Shown here: piece after piece, positions 8,970-16,095 of the stretch
Layout of the letters: the number at the start of each line of letters is the position of its first letter
Numbering within the stretch: the first letter of the stretch is position 1
Assembly (NCBI RefSeq): GCF_000820765.1
Contig: NZ_CCYH01000012.1
Location: 1-64,000, forward strand
Direction of reading: 5' to 3'
Length of the DNA stretch: 64,000 nucleotides
From: Candidatus Soleaferrea massiliensis AP7
GTDB taxonomy: Bacteria > Bacillota > Clostridia > Oscillospirales > Ruminococcaceae
Position numbers and translations under genes: made by a program
Notes under the pieces: generated by a model
Databases searched by the model: none
The model's input: only the letters and a program-made list of their open reading frames with translations
Told to the model about the DNA's origin: nothing

Positions 8970-9320
8970 ATGACCTTTTCCAATGTGATTAAATCCAATC
9001 TCAGGCGGTATGGACGCCGCATGACCATTCGGTTCCCGGATAAGACCGTACGGCGGCAGTATGCGCTGCTGTGGAGGGCCGGGCAGAAGCATTTTTCCAG
9101 CCTGATCGGTGGATATTCGGCGCTCGGCGAGACGGATGAGGAGCGTTTTCATCTGATCTGTCCGCCGTGCGAGGGCGGAAAGGCGCTGGAGAAGCGCTGC
9201 ATCGTGGAGGACCGGGGCGAACGCTATCTGGTGCTGCACACCGATACCGTCATGGCGGGCTGCGAAACCTGTTTCCTGACCGCGTCGCTCAGAAGGGTTT
9301 ATGGGGAGGAATCGGTATGA
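8970..9320 (+). CDS. head closure / stopper-like protein
   Basis: 116 residues starting 1 base after the adaptor stop and overlapping the next gene by 4 bases. The N-terminal half is basic (KSNLRRYGRRMTIRFPDKT); the C-terminal half is a predicted beta-barrel (RCIVEDRGERYLVLHTDTVM ... FLTASLRRV), as in head-closure proteins. Assignment rests mainly on gene order and size. Contains several Cys pairs (CPPC, CETC). Confidence 0.5.
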   Translation: MTFSNVIKSNLRRYGRRMTIRFPDKTVRRQYALLWRAGQKHFSSLIGGYSALGETDEERFHLICPPCEGGKALEKRCIVEDRGERYLVLHTDTVMAGCETCFLTASLRRVYGEESV

Positions 9321-10285
9321 ACGGCTTGAGTCAGCTGACCGGCGCGGTGCTGGATTATCTGGCGGGTACAGGGAAATTCGAGGACGTCAAGCTTCTGCAG
9401 GCCTTCCTGCCGGGCACAGGGCCGTATCCGATCACGCGGCCGATGCTGGCGCTGCGGCCAAAATCGGCGGCAGTCAAACGCACGGTGTTCTCAGATGATT
9501 ACGGGGAAGAAGGGGCGTCGTCCGTCCGCGGCAGGATGGCGCAGATCGAATGCTGTGCCGAAATCTATGTGCCTGCAGGACAGGATGGCACGGCGGCGCA
9601 GGCGCTGTTTGACCGGCTTTGCAGTGTGCTGCTGCTCACACAGAACCCCTTCTGCATCCACACGGCAATCATATCCAAGCAGACCTATGAAAAGGCGCTG
9701 GAAGCGTTCCGGATCGAAGCGGTATTTTCGTTGGACGCGGTACTGGCGTCGGATGGCGCTGCCGATGAGAGTACGGAAAACGGGCCTGCGGCGGTATCCC
9801 CGGCGGATATGCCGGGAATCCACGGCACTGGATGGAGCGAAGCATCCCTGTCGGAGCCTGGGAATACGCTGCGCGTCCTGCCCATAGCATCCGGGGAGGA
9901 TGTTTCCATTTGGGCGGGGGAGCATAAGCTGGCGCAGGTGGAGGGATATCAGGTCGTCGCCGACCGCGCGCTGCATCTGATCGAAGCCTGTGAGGAAGCT
10001 TCGCCGGTTGGGTTTGTTTCGGGAGAACCCGTTTATAAGATTGTGCTGGACCGCGTGTGGGCTTTGCCTATGGCGGAGGATTTGGAATCGCTGGACAGCT
10101 TTACGCTGACGGTGCGGCGGCCGGGCTGTGAGGTTCGCTACGGCGGATGTGTCTGGACAAGGCTGGAGCGGTCGGCCAGGGGAAACGGCCTGCTGTTGGA
10201 AAAGGCCGAAATCATGGCGTTCAGCAGGACGGTTTCCCACATGGAAGGGGTGAAAACAGGGTGGAACACAGAGGACAAAGAATAA
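9317..10285 (+). CDS. two-domain tail-completion / tube-like protein
   Basis: 322 residues with two regions joined by a Glu/Pro/Ser/Gly linker at about 150-200. The first half (AQALFDRLCSVLLLTQNPFC, then KALEAFRIEAVFSLDAVL) resembles tail-terminator proteins that cap tail tubes. The second half (VSIWAGEHKLAQVEGYQVVA, YKIVLDRVWALP, FTLTVRRPGCEVRYGGCVWT) is a predicted beta-sandwich of the kind seen in small tube or tube-initiator proteins. ATG at 9317 with GGGAGGA upstream. If the second half is a tube-like fold, it is the only candidate tube component of the cluster. Family assignment is inference; homology searches of each half are needed. Confidence 0.45.
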   Translation: MNGLSQLTGAVLDYLAGTGKFEDVKLLQAFLPGTGPYPITRPMLALRPKSAAVKRTVFSDDYGEEGASSVRGRMAQIECCAEIYVPAGQDGTAAQALFDRLCSVLLLTQNPFCIHTAIISKQTYEKALEAFRIEAVFSLDAVLASDGAADESTENGPAAVSPADMPGIHGTGWSEASLSEPGNTLRVLPIASGEDVSIWAGEHKLAQVEGYQVVADRALHLIEACEEASPVGFVSGEPVYKIVLDRVWALPMAEDLESLDSFTLTVRRPGCEVRYGGCVWTRLERSARGNGLLLEKAEIMAFSRTVSHMEGVKTGWNTEDKE

Positions 10286-10461
10286 ACGGGACAGGGACGC
10301 AGTCTTTTTCCCGGCCGACCGCGGGCCGTTTTGAGGATATGTCGAAGATCGGTATCGACAGCCGAACCATCCATTCCGTTCAACCGCAGGAGCCGGACGG
10401 GTACGGCGGATGGCAGAGATTCTTATCCAGACAGGTCAGACGTCTGGATACGCAGTATTAG
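10261..10461 (+). CDS. small protein overlapping the tube-like gene
   Basis: 66 codons from GTG 10261, 25 bases inside the previous gene, with AAGGGG about 10 bases upstream. The product is basic and polar (SFSRPTAGRFEDMSKIGIDS) with a C-terminal GGWQRFLSRQVRRLDTQY helix. No family is recognised. The same frame stays open after its TAG stop to 10698, so a longer ancestral product cannot be excluded. Confidence 0.45.
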   Translation: MEHRGQRINGTGTQSFSRPTAGRFEDMSKIGIDSRTIHSVQPQEPDGYGGWQRFLSRQVRRLDTQY

Positions 10462-10687
10462 AACAGAACCAAATCCGCATCGGAAATGGGGAACGGTGCA
10501 TACCATTTTGACGGCAGGTCCAGAAAAGATCTGCCGCCTGTAAGGAGGCGTATGCGTATGAAGATACCCCAAATGACTCATCGGTACCCGTGCAGACGCC
10601 GGTTCCGGTTTGCTTTGGATCACGGAATGTTTCATCGGGACCGGCCGGATATACCGGTACGCATTGGAAGGAAGGGATGGGACAGGC
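10462..10687 (+). other. low-coding stretch with short open frames, possible deletion scar
   Basis: Between the small protein and the hub gene, several short frames overlap. One of 33 codons (10410-10511) begins MAEILIQTGQTSGYAVLEQN. One of 48 codons (10552-10698) follows a strong TAAGGAGG. A third frame reads as ordinary protein (VPVQTPVPVCFGSRNVSSGP) without a start. In a typical contractile-tail phage this position holds sheath, tube and tape-measure genes. The patchwork is compatible with decayed ends of deleted genes. Confidence 0.4.
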
Positions 10688-11059
10688 ATGCAGTATAAGG
10701 ACTATCAGTTTCCGCATAATCCGCATCGGATTCAGCTGTACTGCGGCAAGCAGGTGCAGAACACCTTTTCCCCGATTCTCGGGGATGTTGTGCGGGTGCT
10801 GGGCAGACGGGCGCGGACCGTGAAGGGGGAGGGCGTGTTTTTCGGGAAAGACCGGCAGGAACAGTTCGACGGCCTGTATGCGGTGTATGCCGAACAGACC
10901 CCCGGCAGCCTGCAGCTGCCGGGGCTTAGGCCGTTCAGCGCCTTTTTCATCGAGCTGGAGCTGCTGTGTGAATCCGGGCCGCAGGTGCTTTCCTACCGGT
11001 TCACCTTTCTGGAGGATATTGGTTTGCTGACAAGCGCGTCGGGCGGGGAGGTGATCTGA
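10688..11059 (+). CDS. baseplate hub-like protein (DNA-circularisation N-terminal type)
   Basis: 123 residues. The central motif LGRRARTVKGEGVFFGKDRQ followed by LQLPGLRPFSAFFIELELL and YRFTFLED matches the pattern of the DNA_circ_N family (Mu gpN/gp43 N-terminal domain, XkdP-like), in which LGRRAR..., a G..G.D...Q.. segment, a pG.L..P loop and a terminal FvE repeat. Usual members continue into a longer or LysM-containing C-terminus; this one stops early, so only the N-terminal domain remains. ATG at 10688 with GGAAGGAAGGG upstream; its stop overlaps the next start. Confidence 0.55.
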   Translation: MQYKDYQFPHNPHRIQLYCGKQVQNTFSPILGDVVRVLGRRARTVKGEGVFFGKDRQEQFDGLYAVYAEQTPGSLQLPGLRPFSAFFIELELLCESGPQVLSYRFTFLEDIGLLTSASGGEVI

Positions 11060-12009
11060 TGCTGACAGTCAGACTGTACGATCAGGACGGCGAAGAGACG
11101 GCGGTTGCAAACCTGTTGTATGTGGAGCTGGATATGGATTTCTTTGCGCCGGCGCACAGCGTGCGCGTGCAGTTTTCGGCGGAGGGGAACAGTTTTGCCA
11201 AGACCTATGCAAGGCTGACGGTTTCCTGTGAAGGCGAACAGATCTTTGCGGGCTTTGTCGACCATGTATCCTGCACGAGGACCCCGAAGGGGCGGTTCAT
11301 CGAGTTTGCGGCGCGCAGTCTCGTTTCGGTGCTGATCGACAATGAGGCGCTGCCGATGGTCTGCCAAAACCTCTCGCTGCAGCAGCTGTACGAGGAGCAC
11401 ATCGGCGTGTTCGGCTGCTTTTCTGGAATCCATTATGACCGGAACGCCATGCTCAGCGCGTTCACGATTCCAAAGGGAACCAGTGAATGGGGGGTGCTGA
11501 CGCAGTTCTGCAGGCTGGCGCTCGGCACAGCGCCGCGGCTGCTGGCCGATGGATCGATCGATGTGCGGCAGGAATACCAAGGGCAGACCTATACAGTGTC
11601 CAATGCGCTGCCGGATGCGCTGCGCTACACCACGCTGGAAATAGAGGATCATGCGGAGGAGGTCATCACACGGGTGTGGCTGATCGACCGGGATAACCGC
11701 TACGGCGTGGTGGTGAACGAGCATCTGCCGGGCTTTCAGCCGCCGCGCGTGCGGGTGCTGCGGGAGGGCGGCGACTGGCAGAGTTCTTACAGGACCGGAC
11801 CCGAAGAGATGATCAAGGAAGGAATGCTCAAGAAGAAGGTGGTGCGGTGCGCGCTATCGGGAATTTATCCGATGCAGATCGGGGACCGCGTCAATCTCAA
11901 CGACAGCATGCTGGTGAAAGCGGGCCTGTTTGTGGGCGGTGTCAACCTGAAAGCGGATGCATCCGGCTTCTGGACATCGCTGACGCTGCTGGAACCGGAT
12001 TATCTGTAA
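11059..12009 (+). CDS. baseplate hub protein (Mu gp44 / late control D-like)
   Basis: 316 residues. MLTVRLYDQDGEETAVANLL, FAGFVDHVSCTRTPKGRFIE and EFAARSLVSVLIDNEALP match the first beta-barrel of the gp27/gp44 hub family, followed by the LPKGTSEW-like tail-hub segment (IPKGTSEWGVLTQFCRLALG) and a second barrel. The hub normally forms the trimer that carries the spike. Start overlaps the previous stop (TGATG). Full-length for the family and intact. Confidence 0.65.
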   Translation: MLTVRLYDQDGEETAVANLLYVELDMDFFAPAHSVRVQFSAEGNSFAKTYARLTVSCEGEQIFAGFVDHVSCTRTPKGRFIEFAARSLVSVLIDNEALPMVCQNLSLQQLYEEHIGVFGCFSGIHYDRNAMLSAFTIPKGTSEWGVLTQFCRLALGTAPRLLADGSIDVRQEYQGQTYTVSNALPDALRYTTLEIEDHAEEVITRVWLIDRDNRYGVVVNEHLPGFQPPRVRVLREGGDWQSSYRTGPEEMIKEGMLKKKVVRCALSGIYPMQIGDRVNLNDSMLVKAGLFVGGVNLKADASGFWTSLTLLEPDYL

Positions 12010-12120
12010 AGCCTTTCGGATCAGCCGGAGGAAACAGAGCGCTGCTGTATCACGGGTATCTCACCGCCTGCTGATACGGTTTTGGGGGCATTCAAACTGA
12101 TGACATGAGGAGGAACTGAT

Positions 12121-12489
12121 ATGTGGATATCGGAGCTTGCGAAGCCTTACCGGACCGCGTTGCCGCGGCAGAGCATGATGGCTGCGGGCGTGGATGCAGC
12201 CGGAAGGATTGCGGTGACGCCGGGGCAGGTGCTTGAACAGAACACGGTTCCGTTCTTCACGCCGTACGGGCTTTCCTACAGGATGCCGGCGGGACAGGAG
12301 CCGCTGCTGCTGCAGGACGACGGGCAGGTGGTCTGTCTGGGCGTCAAAAACGATCCGGGCAGCCTGCGTCCGGGAGAATTGAGACTGGAGTCCGCCGGCG
12401 GCGCGTCCATCGTGCTGTGCGGGGATGGAAGCATCCTGCTGAACGGCTGTGTCACCATCACACCGGATGGACAGATTCAGACACCGTGA
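12121..12489 (+). CDS. spike / baseplate protein V-like (Mu gp45-like)
   Basis: 122 residues. The core reads GVDAAGRIAVTPGQVLEQNT, PYGLSYRMPAGQEPLLLQDD and LRPGELRLESAGGASIVLCG with a final beta-repeat (DGSILLNGCVTITPDGQIQT), the OB-fold plus short beta-helix arrangement of Mu gp45 and gpV spikes. It is shorter than usual because the beta-helix is only two to three turns. It is the last gene of the phage cluster; a terminator follows. AGGAGGA precedes the ATG. Confidence 0.65.
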   Translation: MWISELAKPYRTALPRQSMMAAGVDAAGRIAVTPGQVLEQNTVPFFTPYGLSYRMPAGQEPLLLQDDGQVVCLGVKNDPGSLRPGELRLESAGGASIVLCGDGSILLNGCVTITPDGQIQTP

Positions 12490-12583
12490 TGGCATAAAAC
12501 CGCGCAGGGATTCGCTTGAAGGACGGCGCAGAGCTTTTCCATAGAGACAATTTTGATATGGCAAGGCTTTTATCATAGAAGAG

Positions 12584-12630
12584 AAAGCTCCCATCTGTGA
12601 CTGTATCATCGTCACAGATGGGAGCTTTTT
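12584..12630 (+). terminator. intrinsic terminator after the phage cluster
   Basis: An 18-bp perfect stem, AAAGCTCCCATCTGTGAC, with loop TGTATCATC and a TTTTT tail. It separates the phage cluster from the metal-resistance operon. The remaining bases to 12855 hold nothing recognised. Confidence 0.9.
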
Positions 12631-12855
12631 GTGCGCTAATGTTTCTTAAGTAAAAGATATTCGCTTTCCAAAAGTATTCCGGCGGCTGTTGAAGTGAAGG
12701 CGACAGGCTGTTGTATCCCGCTCTTCACGCTGTTATAGGGTGCAGAAGCGCGTGCAGGCAATGCCGCATCCCCGCATGCTGTTCAAATGGTTGGCACATC
12801 CGGAAAAAGTGCCGCATTCCGACAAATAAAAATTTAAAAAATAGCGGAGAAGCTA

Positions 12856-12907
12856 TTGACAACGGAAAATTGTTTGCTATAATAAACATATGAACAATTA
12901 TTCATAT
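12856..12907 (+). promoter_or_regulatory. promoter and CadC/SmtB-type operator
   Basis: TTGACA (12856-12861), 16-base spacer, TATAAT (12878-12883). Just downstream, ATATGAACAATTATTCATAT (12888-12907) is a 20-base palindrome with one mismatch, of the ATGAACA..TATTCAT type bound by ArsR/SmtB/CadC repressors. It covers the expected transcription start, so repression by the adjacent regulator, relieved by metal, is the natural reading. Confidence 0.85.
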
Positions 12908-12921
12908 GAGAAGGTGAACCG

Positions 12922-13284
12922 ATGAAGACCGATGAAATGATTGACAGCTGTGAACAGCTCGAAGTACACGAAAAAATCGTGTTGGCGGTCAACCAAAAGG
13001 TGCCGGATGACGAGGTTCTTTATGATCTGGCGGAGCTTTTCAAAGTATTTGGAGATTCGACCAGAATTAAGATACTCTATGTGTTGTCTCAGTCCGAGAT
13101 GTGTGTGTGCGACATTGCGCAGCTTCTGGGAATGAGCCAGTCGGCGATTTCCCATCAGCTGCGCGTGCTCAAGCAGTCGCAGCTGGTAAAGTTCCGCCGG
13201 GAGGGAAAGACCGTGTTCTATTCCCTGTCCGACGGCCATATCCAGACCATCCTCGGGCAGGGGCTGGAGCATATAGAAGAATAA
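12922..13284 (+). CDS. cadC: ArsR/SmtB-family metal sensor (CadC-like)
   Basis: 120-residue winged-helix repressor. The alpha3 motif EMCVCD (Cys61, Cys63) is the cadmium/lead/bismuth-type site, with an additional N-terminal Cys10. The C-terminal helix carries DGH(x10)HIEE (Asp104, His106, His117, Glu120), an exact match to the alpha5 zinc motif DxHx10HxxE. It therefore retains ligands for both sensor sites. The recognition helix is MSQSAISHQLRVLKQ. It is first in an operon with an HMA protein and a P-type ATPase and has its palindromic operator at the promoter. Confidence 0.88.
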   Translation: MKTDEMIDSCEQLEVHEKIVLAVNQKVPDDEVLYDLAELFKVFGDSTRIKILYVLSQSEMCVCDIAQLLGMSQSAISHQLRVLKQSQLVKFRREGKTVFYSLSDGHIQTILGQGLEHIEE

Positions 13285-13307
13285 AATTACAATTGGAGGA
13301 GTTATTT

Positions 13308-13535
13308 ATGTTGGAAAAGGTAATCATCTTAGAGGGGCTTGATTGTGCAAACTGTGCTGCCAAGGTGGAGCGCGCCGCATCCAGAATCCGCGGCGTGGAC
13401 AACGCAAACGTCACCTTTATGACCCGCAAGCTGTTTATGGAAGTCGAAGACGGCAAGCTGGAGCAGGTTATGAAGGAGCTGGATGAGGTCATCCACAGAA
13501 TCGATTCCACGGTAGTGTTAAAGGTAGAAAAGTAA
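13308..13535 (+). CDS. heavy-metal-associated (HMA) domain protein
   Basis: 75 residues forming a single ferredoxin-like HMA domain with the metal ligand motif GLDCANC (Cys13, Cys16). In many CadA proteins this domain is fused to the N-terminus of the ATPase; here it is a separate gene, 66 bases upstream of an ATPase that lacks it. It probably binds the metal and delivers it to the pump. AGGAG lies upstream of ATG. Confidence 0.85.
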   Translation: MLEKVIILEGLDCANCAAKVERAASRIRGVDNANVTFMTRKLFMEVEDGKLEQVMKELDEVIHRIDSTVVLKVEK

Positions 13536-13601
13536 CAGGTCCTTGCGCATGGGAATATCCTATCGGAAGGGCCGCAGTTTAGGAAGGACGGGGGATAGGT
13601 T

Positions 13602-15449
13602 ATGAAAGAGAAGCGGACGCTCATACGCATCATCACAGGAGCGGTGATTTTTGCGGTTGGCATGTTGGTTCCGGTTTCGGGCATTTGGAGGCTGGTCATC
13701 TTTTTGGCAAGTTATCTGATCACCGGCGGGGATGTGGTTTGGAAAGCGGTCGTCAACATCCTGCATGGGCAGGTGTTCGATGAGAATTTCCTGATGAGTC
13801 TTGCGACCATCGGCGCGTTTATTGTCGGAGAATATCCGGAAGGCGTTGCGGTCATGCTGTTCTATCAGGTCGGAGAGCTGTTTCAGTCCTACGCGGTCAA
13901 CAAATCCAGGGCGTCGATTGCCGATCTGATGGATATCCGTCCCGATTATGCCAACCTCAAGCAGGGCGGGGAGATCAAAAGGGTTTCTCCCGATGAGGTG
14001 CAGGTTGGCGATATCATTGTAGTCCGTCCCGGCGAAAAGGTGCCGCTGGATGGAAAGGTGCTGTCCGGGTCCTCTCTGGTGGACACCTCCGCGCTGACCG
14101 GCGAATCGGTCCCGCGCGAGGTGCATGAGGGCAGCGAGATCCTCAGCGGTTTTATCAACCAGAACGGCCTTCTGACCATCGAGGTCGAAAAGATGTTCGG
14201 CGAGTCCACGGTCAGCAGGATTCTGAACCTTGTGGAGAACGCCAGCAGCAAGAAGGCCCATGCTGAAAAATTTATCACGAAATTTGCAAGATACTATACC
14301 CCGGTGGTTGTCCTTGTGGCGCTGGCGCTGGCGGTTCTGCCGCCGCTCATTCTGAGCGAGGCGTTCAGCGACTGGATTTACCGTGCGCTGATCTTCCTGG
14401 TGGTTTCCTGTCCGTGCGCGCTGGTCATCTCGATCCCGCTGAGCTTCTTCGGCGGCATCGGCGGCGCGTCGCGCTGCGGTGTGCTGGTGAAGGGCAGCAA
14501 CTATCTGGAGGCGCTGTCCAAGGCCGAGGTTGTCGTGTTTGACAAGACCGGTACGCTGACCAAGGGAACCTTTTCGGTCACCGAGGTTCGCCCGAAGGAT
14601 GTGAGCGCTGAGGAGCTTCTGCGCTTTGCCGCGCTGGCCGAACAGCACTCGAGCCATCCGATTTCAGTGTCGATCAGGAAGGCCTATGGGCAGAAGCTCG
14701 ACGAGCTTCCCATCAGCGGTGTGGAGGAGATATCCGGACACGGCGTCAAAGCGGTTGTGGATGGAAGGCAGGTTTTTGCCGGCAACGCCAGGCTGATGGA
14801 GCTTGAAAACATCGCATACGACCGCACCGAGCAGACCGGAACTGTGGTGCATCTCGCTTTGGACGGCAGATACGCCGGTTACATCCTGATCTCGGATGAG
14901 GTCAAGGAGGATGCGGAGAAGGCCATCCGGGAGCTTCGGAAGAGCGGCGTGAAGAAGACGGTCATGCTGACCGGCGACAACAGGACGGTCGGCGAAGCGG
15001 TGGCTGAGAAGCTCGGCATCGATGAAGCCTACACGCAGCTGCTGCCAGACGGCAAGGTGGAGCGGGTGGAAAAGCTTCTGCTCGAGAAATCCCCGAAATC
15101 GAGCCTGGTGTTTGTCGGCGACGGCATCAACGACGCGCCGGTCCTGGCGCGGGCGGACGTCGGCATCGCGATGGGCGCGCTCGGTTCGGATGCTGCGATT
15201 GAGGCGGCGGATGTCGTGATCATGACCGATGAGCCTTCGAAGATCGCTTCGGTGATGAAGGTGTCCCGCAAAGCGCTGCGGATTGTCAAGCAGAACATCG
15301 TGTTCGCGCTGGCAGTCAAGGCCGCCATTCTGGTTCTGGCCGCTTTCGGCTTCGCAACAATGTGGGAAGGCGTCTTCGCGGATGTCGGCGTGTCGGTGCT
15401 GGCGATCCTCAACGCGCTGCGTGCGATGCGCGTCAAACAGTATCAGTGA
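13602..15449 (+). CDS. cadA: P1B-type heavy-metal-exporting ATPase (CadA/ZntA-like)
   Basis: 615-residue membrane pump for divalent soft metals such as Cd, Zn or Pb. Visible motifs are TGES (about 166), SCPCAL metal site (about 268), DKTGT phosphorylation site (about 314), the SSHP motif and GDGINDAP (about 506). Membrane helices flank these in the usual P1B order. The CPC motif together with the CadC-type regulator favours Cd/Zn/Pb over copper. The N-terminal HMA domain is missing and encoded by the preceding gene. Last gene of the operon. Confidence 0.9.
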   Translation: MKEKRTLIRIITGAVIFAVGMLVPVSGIWRLVIFLASYLITGGDVVWKAVVNILHGQVFDENFLMSLATIGAFIVGEYPEGVAVMLFYQVGELFQSYAVNKSRASIADLMDIRPDYANLKQGGEIKRVSPDEVQVGDIIVVRPGEKVPLDGKVLSGSSLVDTSALTGESVPREVHEGSEILSGFINQNGLLTIEVEKMFGESTVSRILNLVENASSKKAHAEKFITKFARYYTPVVVLVALALAVLPPLILSEAFSDWIYRALIFLVVSCPCALVISIPLSFFGGIGGASRCGVLVKGSNYLEALSKAEVVVFDKTGTLTKGTFSVTEVRPKDVSAEELLRFAALAEQHSSHPISVSIRKAYGQKLDELPISGVEEISGHGVKAVVDGRQVFAGNARLMELENIAYDRTEQTGTVVHLALDGRYAGYILISDEVKEDAEKAIRELRKSGVKKTVMLTGDNRTVGEAVAEKLGIDEAYTQLLPDGKVERVEKLLLEKSPKSSLVFVGDGINDAPVLARADVGIAMGALGSDAAIEAADVVIMTDEPSKIASVMKVSRKALRIVKQNIVFALAVKAAILVLAAFGFATMWEGVFADVGVSVLAILNALRAMRVKQYQ

Positions 15450-15507
15450 TCATTTCCGGATTCCGGGAAGGCTTCTCTCCTTTGTTTTTCCGGGATGACT
15501 GTATAAG

Positions 15508-15545
15508 AGAAGGGCAGGACGTTTTTGCGTCCCGCCCTTCTTGTC
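15508..15545 (+). terminator. terminator of the metal-resistance operon
   Basis: GAAGGGCAGGACG pairs with CGTCCCGCCCTTC (one mismatch), short T-rich tail TTGT. Confidence 0.75.
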
Positions 15546-15559
15546 ATAATATTTGATTG

Positions 15560-15915
15560 TGCTGAGGTACAGCGGTCTCCCGCTGTTTACCAAGTGGCGC
15601 TTGGCAAAGTTGGCCGTTATTCCGCTGTGGTGTAGCGGCTTTACTATGTTTGCCAAGGTGTCTTGGCAAGGTGGTCGTTACTTCTTTGCCGGCCAAAGAA
15701 GTAACCAAGAAAGGCCGTTCAAGAGGGGCCATGCACAGTGCCGCTTAGAGCCAGATGGCCCCCCTTGAAAATCCCCCTATGATATCTCGTTTTCTGATTC
15801 GACCGCCTGCGGGCGGCGTTTTGTTTTGGGCTGAGTGGTTGGGCATGGCTAGTAGCGTACGATTTTCTGGTTATAGGCTGTCCTTATGGTACCTCAATAC
15901 TTTGGCCGGTACGTG
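15560..15915 (+). repeat. dispersed palindromic intergenic repeat, copy 1
   Basis: About 350 bases without a credible gene. It holds imperfect ~60-base units with two small hairpins each (CCGCTGT.GTAGCGG and GCCAAGG...CTTGGC), then a core palindrome GTTACTTCTTTG (15677-15688) / CAAAGAAGTAAC (15694-15705), then a long stem TTCAAG.GGGGCCAT (15718-15732) / ATGGCCCCCCTTGAA (15755-15769), then CCGCCTGCGGGCGG followed by T-rich sequence. The same order recurs at 42427-42880 and, inverted, at 43140-43352. No transposase or target duplication is seen. Function unknown. Confidence 0.75.
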
Positions 15916-16034
15916 AATTTTCGGGATATATTTTTCTTTATCCTGTATATTGGACAATCACTCCGTCGGTTTGGATATTGAACGGGTCCCCTTTGTATTA
16001 CAGGAGTGATACCGCATAAAATGGCCGTAGCGTG

Positions 16035-16070
16035 AAAAGGCGGACCGGATGATTCCGGTCCGCCTTTTCT
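16035..16070. terminator. bidirectional terminator after the opuC operon
   Basis: AAAAGGCGGACCGGA and its reverse complement around TGAT, with T runs on both strands. It ends the minus-strand transporter operon. Confidence 0.85.
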
Positions 16071-16095
16071 GTATACCACTTTACGGGGGGAGAGC

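Noticed and set aside
2111..12921. Complete inducible prophage
   Set aside because: No integrase, repressor, replication, lysis, tape-measure or sheath gene and no visible attachment-site duplication.
15560..15915. Insertion sequence or MITE of a known transposon
   Set aside because: No transposase, no terminal inverted repeats at the element ends and no target duplication could be seen; left as an unclassified repeat.
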